23,972 nucleotides of DNA, taken from assembly GCA_964348745.1 (NCBI GenBank), contig CAYGDT010000010.1:1-23972 (forward strand), in the 5' to 3' direction. This document shows, piece by piece, positions 19,748-23,972 of the stretch. Under the pieces are notes generated by a model, which saw only the letters and a list, made by a program, of their open reading frames with translations, had not been told where the DNA came from and searched no databases. The position numbers and the translations under genes are program-made. How positions within the stretch are numbered: position 1 is the first letter of the stretch; every line of letters starts with the position of its first letter. This DNA comes from CAYGDT01 sp964348745 (GTDB lineage Bacteria; Patescibacteriota; Gracilibacteria; Peribacterales; Peribacteraceae).

Positions 19748-20848
19748 ATGCGCATTCGTTCTCTTTTTTTGGAGCAATTCCGCAGTTATCCTGCGCGGGA
19801 ATTCTCCTTCGGCGACGATGACGTCCATGTGTTTGTCGGGCCAAACGGAGCGGGAAAAACAAATATTGTCGAAGCAGTGTCTTTGCTTTCGCTCCTCAAA
19901 TCCTGCCAGAGAGTCGAGGAGCACGATATTATTGCGTGGGGGCAGGATTACTATCGGGTGCGAGGATGCGTACTGGATGACAATGGACAGGAGAAAACGT
20001 TGGAGCTTGTCTCTCAAATCGCTCCGTGTAAGCGCAAAGCCTGCTATATTAACGATGTAAAGGTTGGCGTGGGGGATATGGTTGGCGTTCTCCCGACGGT
20101 GACGTTTCTACCGCAGGATTTGGAGCTCTTTACAGGGTCGCCCGCCAATCGCAGGTCGTTTCTCGACCGTCTGCTTTGCCAGGTATCACCGACATTTCTC
20201 CGGACATTGATGGAGTATCAGCAGGTGCTCAAACAGCGTAACGCGCTGCTCAGAAAGATCAGAGATGGAGTGTGCCGCAGAACAGATCTTGCCGTGTGGG
20301 ATGAAAAAGCGGCGGAGACCGGCACGGTGGTCATGCTGCGAAGGTTGGAGCTCAGCAAAGTACTTCAGTGCACCCTCGGGGCAGAGCTTCGTGAACTTGG
20401 GGAACTGTGGCCAGATGTATCGATCGTGTATGAACGCAAGGGCAACGCCTGTGATTTCGATGGTGCAAAAACGGAGTTTCTCGATTTGCTTTCGCATTTT
20501 CAGGAGCGGGATATCGTTCTTGCATCCACGACGATCGGTCCGCACCGTGATGATTGGAAAATCTTCGTCGAAGGGCGCGACATCGCAACATTCGCTTCTC
20601 GTGGCCAGCAACGTACTGCGGTACTCGCTTTACTCTTTCTGGAGGTATCGTATCTGGAACTGCAGCGCGGAGAGAAACCGGTGATCTTACTCGACGATGT
20701 CTTCTCCGAGCTCGATGACAATCATCAAACGTCTCTCTTACAGTCTCTGAACGGACATCAGGTGCTTATAACCGCGACGCATGTGCCCGTGGAATTGAGT
20801 GGTGCACGGGTTTGGGAGATGGAGAGAAAGACGTCTGTTACTTCGTAG
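19748..20848 (+). CDS. recF: RecF recombination mediator
   Basis: The protein has 366 residues, the normal RecF length. RecF is an SMC-like ATPase that helps load RecA at single-strand gaps and stalled forks. Visible motifs are the start MRIRSLFLEQFRSYPAREF, Walker A GPNGAGKTNIVEAVSLLS, the signature FASRGQQRTAVLALLFLE (usually S-x-GQ-Q-R), and Walker B PVILLDDVFSELDD. In many bacteria recF lies with dnaA and dnaN; here it follows a Nudix gene, and ruvC is convergent downstream. A cluster of hairpins lies between recF and ruvC. Confidence 0.96.
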   Translation: MRIRSLFLEQFRSYPAREFSFGDDDVHVFVGPNGAGKTNIVEAVSLLSLLKSCQRVEEHDIIAWGQDYYRVRGCVLDDNGQEKTLELVSQIAPCKRKACYINDVKVGVGDMVGVLPTVTFLPQDLELFTGSPANRRSFLDRLLCQVSPTFLRTLMEYQQVLKQRNALLRKIRDGVCRRTDLAVWDEKAAETGTVVMLRRLELSKVLQCTLGAELRELGELWPDVSIVYERKGNACDFDGAKTEFLDLLSHFQERDIVLASTTIGPHRDDWKIFVEGRDIATFASRGQQRTAVLALLFLEVSYLELQRGEKPVILLDDVFSELDDNHQTSLLQSLNGHQVLITATHVPVELSGARVWEMERKTSVTS

Positions 20849-20849
20849 T

Positions 20850-20881
20850 GTCCTTTCTTTTCGTTACCGAAAAGAAAGGAC
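20850..20881. terminator. Long hairpin after recF
   Basis: GTCCTTTCTTTTCG pairs perfectly over 14 bp with CGAAAAGAAAGGAC around a TTAC loop, starting just after the recF stop. There is no T-run on the plus strand after it. It probably stabilises or ends the recF message, but a classic intrinsic terminator is not complete. Confidence 0.5.
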
Positions 20882-20895
20882 GAAAGAAAAGGTAC

Positions 20896-20951
20896 GGCGG
20901 AATTGCAAACTCGGCCCTCCTTTTGTCGGGCCTCAGACATGCAATTCCGCC
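20896..20951. repeat. Nested hairpin/cruciform between recF and ruvC
   Basis: The outer arms GGCGGAATTGCA and TGCAATTCCGCC form a perfect 12-bp stem. Inside it GGCCC (20913) pairs with GGGCC (20928) around a loop containing TTTTG. It is symmetrical and so could act on both converging transcripts. Confidence 0.7.
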
Positions 20952-20973
20952 GATTAGGATTTATGAGATTTGT

Positions 20974-21017
20974 TCCCCCTTCTCCCGCTCACGGGAGAGG
21001 GGCTGGGGGAGAGGGGT
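20974..21017. repeat. G/C-rich hairpin repeat
   Basis: CCCCCTTCTCCCG-CTCA-CGGGAGAGGGG followed by CTGGGGGAGAGGGG. The architecture is the same as the DUF559 element ends: pyrimidine arm, short loop, purine arm, then a second G-rich block. The exact sequence differs. It lies directly past the ruvC stop and may be a solo repeat of the same class. Confidence 0.6.
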
Positions 21018-21023
21018 GTAAGT

Positions 21024-21515
21024 TCAAACAATCACCTGCGCCCGCTTCCCTTTAAACGCACCGAAGGCCGCGAGTGCCAACGCGTCCGCGGCATCGTCGG
21101 GTTTGGGGATTTCCTCTAAATGAAAGAGGAGTTTCACCATGTCTTGCATCTGCTTCTTATCGGCACCGCCGTCTCCCGCTATGCAGGATTTCAGTTCCGG
21201 TGGCGTGGGTTCGATCAAAGGGATACCACGGCGGGCGATGGCGGACAGAATCACCCCGCGCGCATGTGCGACATCGAGTGCAGTCTTCTCGTTGACTGAG
21301 AAGTAGAGTTTTTCTACGACTGCGAGCTCCGCGCCGCACTCTTGAAGATAGTGTTCCAGATCATCGCCGATCTCTCGTAGACGATCTAGAAACGGCAGTG
21401 CAGGGTCCGTTTCGATCGTCAGCCACTCCAACGCGCGAAGCTTGTATGCCGACTCGGCTTCGATCAGACCGATGCCGATCGTGCGGAGCCCCGGATCGAT
21501 TCCAATGATGCGCAT
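21024..21515 (-). CDS. ruvC: RuvC Holliday-junction resolvase
   Basis: The protein has 163 residues from MRIIGIDPGLRT. RuvC cuts Holliday junctions symmetrically with RuvAB. The acidic catalytic set is D7 in GIDPG, E68 in VVEKLYF, and D141 and D144 in DDAADALALA. GDGGADKKQMQ fits the DNA-binding stretch. Although another ATG lies three codons earlier, TAAAAT (21528-21523) overlaps it and ends seven bases before this start, so the shorter protein is preferred and the mRNA is probably leaderless. ruvA and ruvB are not adjacent. Divergent from the secreted 21593 gene. Confidence 0.95.
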   Translation of the reverse strand: MRIIGIDPGLRTIGIGLIEAESAYKLRALEWLTIETDPALPFLDRLREIGDDLEHYLQECGAELAVVEKLYFSVNEKTALDVAHARGVILSAIARRGIPLIEPTPPELKSCIAGDGGADKKQMQDMVKLLFHLEEIPKPDDAADALALAAFGAFKGKRAQVIV

Positions 21516-21522
21516 ATCCTGC

Positions 21523-21550
21523 ATTTTACGGGCAATATGATGCTTAGCAA
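21523..21550 (-). promoter_or_regulatory. Promoter of ruvC
   Basis: On the minus strand: TTGCTA (21550-21545), 16-bp spacer, TAAAAT (21528-21523). The predicted transcript start is within one base of ATG 21515. Confidence 0.5.
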
Positions 21551-21564
21551 TATAGCGATATTTC

Positions 21565-21573
21565 TGCTAGAAT
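21565..21573 (+). promoter_or_regulatory. Extended -10 of the FecR-like gene
   Basis: TGC-TAGAAT, with a predicted start near 21580 and a leader of about 13 bases before GTG 21593. Confidence 0.5.
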
Positions 21574-21592
21574 AGAGAGATTTAGAACGAAC

Positions 21593-23209
21593 GTGCAAAC
21601 AAACACGCAACTCCGTCACCGGCACTTTATAGCCTTACCCGTCATGGCGGCTCTCGTTGCACTGACATTTGCGGGTACGCAGCCGAGCATTGCCGGCATG
21701 ATCAGCTCTGTAACGAACGTACTAGGTTCTCAGTCCGGAGACGTAGAGCAGTTTGCATTCTCTTCGGGAACCTACGGTATCGTCTATGCGGGTGGAGAGG
21801 TTGAGCAGGTCAATGACAGCGTGCTTCTTATCAAGGGATCTGCGTTGCTTGCCTCGGAAGGTGTTCTCCGTGCGTATGTCGATGACATGCTGATTGTTTC
21901 TCTGGATGGAGCAGTGCACGTCACCCGAACTTCCCGTGGAGTTACCATTGCAGCACTGACGGCACCTGCTGTGATCGCCGATAGAGATCAGCGCATGGTT
22001 GTGCCGGTTGGCATGCAGTGGGAGTACGATGCATTGAAAAAGATCGCACCGCTCAATACCCCATTCTCCGATTGGATGGGTGCGCGTACGCCGACGCTGC
22101 TTCCTGTTGCATTCCTTGAACGAAAACTACAGGAACTTTCGCGAGTGGTTGCGCCCGCATATCACTTGCCGGAGCGTGCGGACTTTCTGCCTGCAAGTGT
22201 CTTTTCCGGTCAGGATCTACTGCTTCCGGTTGCGAAAGACCGAGCAGACGTAGACCGCGCAGATCGCATGCTTGGCGTCGTACGCTCCGCCGTGGAAGAC
22301 AGCGATCCAGAGCACCTTCGTGCACTGCTTTCTGATCCCGACGTTCAGTCTGTCTCGCAGACGGATCGTGGTCGGCAGACGGTTGCAGTGTTGCTGGCAC
22401 GACTTTCGGAGCACCAGACGCCGCTCCGTACACTTTTACTCGATACCCTTAGCAACGATGTGTCTCTTTGGATGACAGCGTCTTTTCATCCGCGCTACCG
22501 AGATATCGCATGGGTGCTCGAAACTCCGGATACTTCCACAGAAACAAAACTCGTCTCTGTGTTTCTCTTCCCATTCAGTCTGCTTGGCCCCGATTCCGTT
22601 TCCGATTTGGTATTTTCCCGTTTCATCACTGCAGAGATTTTCTTGCAGGCTGCCGCCGGCGACAGCGCGACCTTTGTTGAACATTGCATCCAGGCACACC
22701 TGCCTCTTGTACAGAAACTACGGGATCTCGGATACCCGCAGCGAGCTCAGAAACTTGCCGACAATCTTCGTCAGTTGATTGCTGGGATTCCTCAGCCGAC
22801 AGATTCTATGCTGGCAGCCGCTTCAGTGCTTGCCGGTGAGCGTGCCATCGATCTGTCGCCTTTGCCTCCTATAACGGAGCCTGCAATACAATCGGATTCC
22901 AATGCGTCTTCCGTATCGAGCGAAGCAACTTCGGAAGTTGCGCTTGCTCCCGCTGCAGTGGAAGCCAAGGCATATGCAATGCTCACCGATGCCGGCGCCC
23001 TCTTTACGGTGGATACCACCATCGAAGCGTTTGCTGCAAATCAGGCAAGGATATCGGGTATTCTCTTCAGTGCTCCTCATCGCGATCGACAGGTGAGTTT
23101 TGTGCTCAATGTCGTAACGGGCAGCGTTTCGGACATCGATATCGACGGTAATACCGATTTTCCCTACAGTCCGAAGTTCTCGGGCTTCATAGAATGGGTG
23201 AAGAAGTGA
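21593..23209 (+). CDS. Secreted protein with possible FecR-like domain, unknown function
   Basis: The protein has 538 residues from a GTG start. The basic LRHRH stretch and the following hydrophobic core (VMAALVALTFAG) form a signal peptide ending near residue 34; an ATG at codon 18 would cut off its basic part. Residues about 60-120 (VNDSVLLIKGSALLASEGVLRAYVDDMLIVSLDGAVHVTR) alternate short beta strands like a FecR domain, but this is a weak resemblance. Residues about 170-420 are mainly helical and resemble repeat scaffolds. A Ser-rich linker (about 434-447, ASSVSSEATSEVA) leads to a compact C-terminal domain (about 455-538). No catalytic motif is seen. Likely periplasmic or surface-exposed. 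Confidence 0.7.
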   Translation: MQTNTQLRHRHFIALPVMAALVALTFAGTQPSIAGMISSVTNVLGSQSGDVEQFAFSSGTYGIVYAGGEVEQVNDSVLLIKGSALLASEGVLRAYVDDMLIVSLDGAVHVTRTSRGVTIAALTAPAVIADRDQRMVVPVGMQWEYDALKKIAPLNTPFSDWMGARTPTLLPVAFLERKLQELSRVVAPAYHLPERADFLPASVFSGQDLLLPVAKDRADVDRADRMLGVVRSAVEDSDPEHLRALLSDPDVQSVSQTDRGRQTVAVLLARLSEHQTPLRTLLLDTLSNDVSLWMTASFHPRYRDIAWVLETPDTSTETKLVSVFLFPFSLLGPDSVSDLVFSRFITAEIFLQAAAGDSATFVEHCIQAHLPLVQKLRDLGYPQRAQKLADNLRQLIAGIPQPTDSMLAAASVLAGERAIDLSPLPPITEPAIQSDSNASSVSSEATSEVALAPAAVEAKAYAMLTDAGALFTVDTTIEAFAANQARISGILFSAPHRDRQVSFVLNVVTGSVSDIDIDGNTDFPYSPKFSGFIEWVKK

Positions 23210-23232
23210 AGTAGGGAATGTTCGATTATTCC

Positions 23233-23261
23233 TTGTATATGATATTATCATATGATATTAT
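23233..23261 (+). promoter_or_regulatory. Promoter/operator of the toxin-antitoxin pair
   Basis: TTGTAT (23233-23238), 17-bp spacer, TATTAT (23256-23261), six bases, then ATG 23268: a leaderless arrangement. ATATGATATTAT is repeated exactly at 23237-23248 and 23250-23261 (13-bp period). ATGATA-T-TATCAT (23239-23251) is palindromic. The repeats fill the spacer and -10, as expected for an autorepressing antitoxin. Confidence 0.65.
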
Positions 23262-23267
23262 AGGATC

Positions 23268-23477
23268 ATGACGACCATTTCCGTCCCTCTTACAGAGGAC
23301 CAGTATCGGCATCTCATGGCACTCGTACAGCAGGGTGTCGGCACAAATAAAGCCGATGTCCTCCGTAAAGCTCTCGAAAAATTTGCAGAAGATCAGGCGG
23401 TAGAGGCGGTGCTGCGCGCAAGTAAGGAGCCACGACTGAAGGGTAATCTTGATACATTAGTCAAAAAGCTTCGATGA
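23268..23477 (+). CDS. Antitoxin, RelB/ParD-like (ribbon-helix-helix)
   Basis: The protein has 69 residues. The N-terminus TTISVPLTEDQYRHLMAL is the beta strand plus first helix of a ribbon-helix-helix fold, followed by GVGTNKADVLRKALEKF, the second helix with the typical turn. The C-terminal third (AVLRASKEPRLKGNLDTLVKKLR) is the part expected to wrap and neutralise the toxin. As a dimer it should bind the ATATGATATTAT repeats in its own promoter. It overlaps the toxin gene by ATGA, the usual coupling in these operons. Assignment to a named subfamily is not possible by eye. Confidence 0.82.
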   Translation: MTTISVPLTEDQYRHLMALVQQGVGTNKADVLRKALEKFAEDQAVEAVLRASKEPRLKGNLDTLVKKLR

Positions 23478-23734
23478 TGGAGATCGTCTATACTCCAACA
23501 TTTGTGCGTCAATACGGTAAACTGCCTACCTCACTGCGGGAAGAAGCACGAAGTAAGATCGCTCTCTTTCAGAAAGACCCGCAGACTCCCGCTCTGCGCG
23601 TTCACAAATTGAAAGGGAAACTACAGGGGTATCATAGTTTCAGAGTAAATTATCGGTATCGGATTATATTTGAATACGATTCCTCGGATACGGTCGCTTT
23701 TCTCCAGATCGGCGACCATGCCGTATATGGATAA
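23474..23734 (+). CDS. Toxin, RelE/ParE-superfamily
   Basis: The protein has 86 residues. MEIVYTPTFVRQYGKLPTSLREEA, then DPQTPALRVHKLKGKLQGYHSFRVNYRYRIIFEYD and VAFLQIGDHAVYG, is the standard RelE/ParE layout. It has two N-terminal helices and a beta sheet, with a KLKG..L.G..S.RV.YR.RIIF core and a terminal GDHxxYG. RelE members cleave mRNA in the ribosomal A site; the HAVYG end fits the YoeB/RelE group, whose terminal His/Tyr take part in catalysis. ParE-like gyrase poisons share the fold and cannot be fully excluded. An alternative ATG is one codon later. Confidence 0.85.
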   Translation: MMEIVYTPTFVRQYGKLPTSLREEARSKIALFQKDPQTPALRVHKLKGKLQGYHSFRVNYRYRIIFEYDSSDTVAFLQIGDHAVYG

Positions 23735-23754
23735 CGCAGTTGTAGATGTTTTCG

Positions 23755-23783
23755 TTGACCGCGAGGGCGTTTCTTCGTAGCCT
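23755..23783 (+). promoter_or_regulatory. Candidate promoter of tRNA-Ile
   Basis: TTGACC (23755-23760), 17-bp spacer, TAGCCT (23778-23783). The predicted start near 23790 leaves a 5' leader of about 57 bases to be removed by RNase P. Confidence 0.5.
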
Positions 23784-23846
23784 ATGCGGGTCATTGCAGT
23801 TGCATCGTATCGACGGCAATTTCCTAGGCCTCCTTCACATCTTCGT

Positions 23847-23923
23847 GGGCGACTAGCTCAGTTGGTTAGAGCGCGACACTGATAATGTCGAGGTCGGAAG
23901 TTCAAGTCTTCCGTCGCCCACCA
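23847..23923 (+). tRNA. tRNA-Ile(GAT)
   Basis: 77 nt with encoded CCA. The acceptor GGGCGAC pairs with GTCGCCC, followed by A-CCA. The D arm is GCTCAGTTGGTTAGAGC. The anticodon arm is CGACA-CTGATAA-TGTCG (anticodon GAT). The T arm is GGAAG-TTCAAGT-CTTCC. No rRNA genes are adjacent, although this tRNA often lies in rRNA spacers. Confidence 0.97.
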
Positions 23924-23940
23924 ATCAATACTCGCACAAC

Positions 23941-23967
23941 GCTGGCGCAAGGCGCGCCAGCCCTTTT
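23941..23967 (+). terminator. Rho-independent terminator after tRNA-Ile
   Basis: GCTGGCGC pairs with GCGCCAGC (8 bp, loop AAGGC), followed by CCTTTTG. It begins 18 bases after the tRNA. Confidence 0.75.
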
Positions 23968-23972
23968 GCGCT

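Noticed and set aside
1..23972. TGA recoded as glycine (Gracilibacteria-type code)
   Set aside because: Conserved genes such as gdhA and the SLH/Calx-beta gene end at TGA where expected, and no internal TGA is needed to complete any conserved protein.

Overview
This looks like a fragment of a compact bacterial chromosome, most plausibly from the Candidate Phyla Radiation (Peregrinibacteria/Peribacteria-like). That placement is an inference from gene content and style. There are modular secreted surface proteins with SLH and Calx-beta domains. Genes abut or overlap by ATGA/TGATG. I see no Shine-Dalgarno motif close to any start. TGA is used as an ordinary stop, which argues against the TGA-recoding Gracilibacteria/Absconditabacteria. 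There is no prophage, CRISPR array or rRNA.

Layout. Positions 1-860 are a repeat cluster around a small DUF559 endonuclease gene. The gene is bracketed by inverted G/C-rich ends, and a shorter copy with the same two ends but no gene interior lies next to it. Positions 960-5392 hold a leaderless small membrane protein and a three-gene minus-strand set of secreted proteins, two of which share a C-terminal domain. Positions 5541-7855 hold an SLH protein, a ZIP metal transporter and an acidic repeat lipoprotein. Positions 7977-11154 hold grpE and the peptidoglycan pair murL-murD. The pair predicts L-Glu addition to UDP-MurNAc-L-Ala followed by epimerisation. Positions 11226-12489 hold an alpha-CTD-like HhH protein, two small membrane proteins (one MerF-like) and tRNA-Leu(CAA). 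Positions 12624-14018 encode an SLH/Calx-beta surface protein. Positions 14146-17084 hold a TenA/PqqC/CADD-fold protein with a four-cysteine tail, glutamate dehydrogenase and thioredoxin reductase. Positions 17134-20848 hold two EamA-type transporters, a bL33-like protein, a Nudix hydrolase and recF. Positions 21024-23734 hold ruvC, a FecR-like secreted protein and a RelB/RelE-type toxin-antitoxin pair. The window closes with tRNA-Ile(GAT) and a terminator.

Two patterns run across the whole window. First, six genes carry a -10 hexamer exactly six bases before the start codon, and several more are within two bases of that spacing, so leaderless mRNA is probably common here. Second, at least seven loci carry tandem repeats of different sequence but the same 7-bp period, mostly at gene junctions. 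Two of them lie inside murD and murL and add extra peptide. With the DUF559 element, these are the most likely undescribed features.
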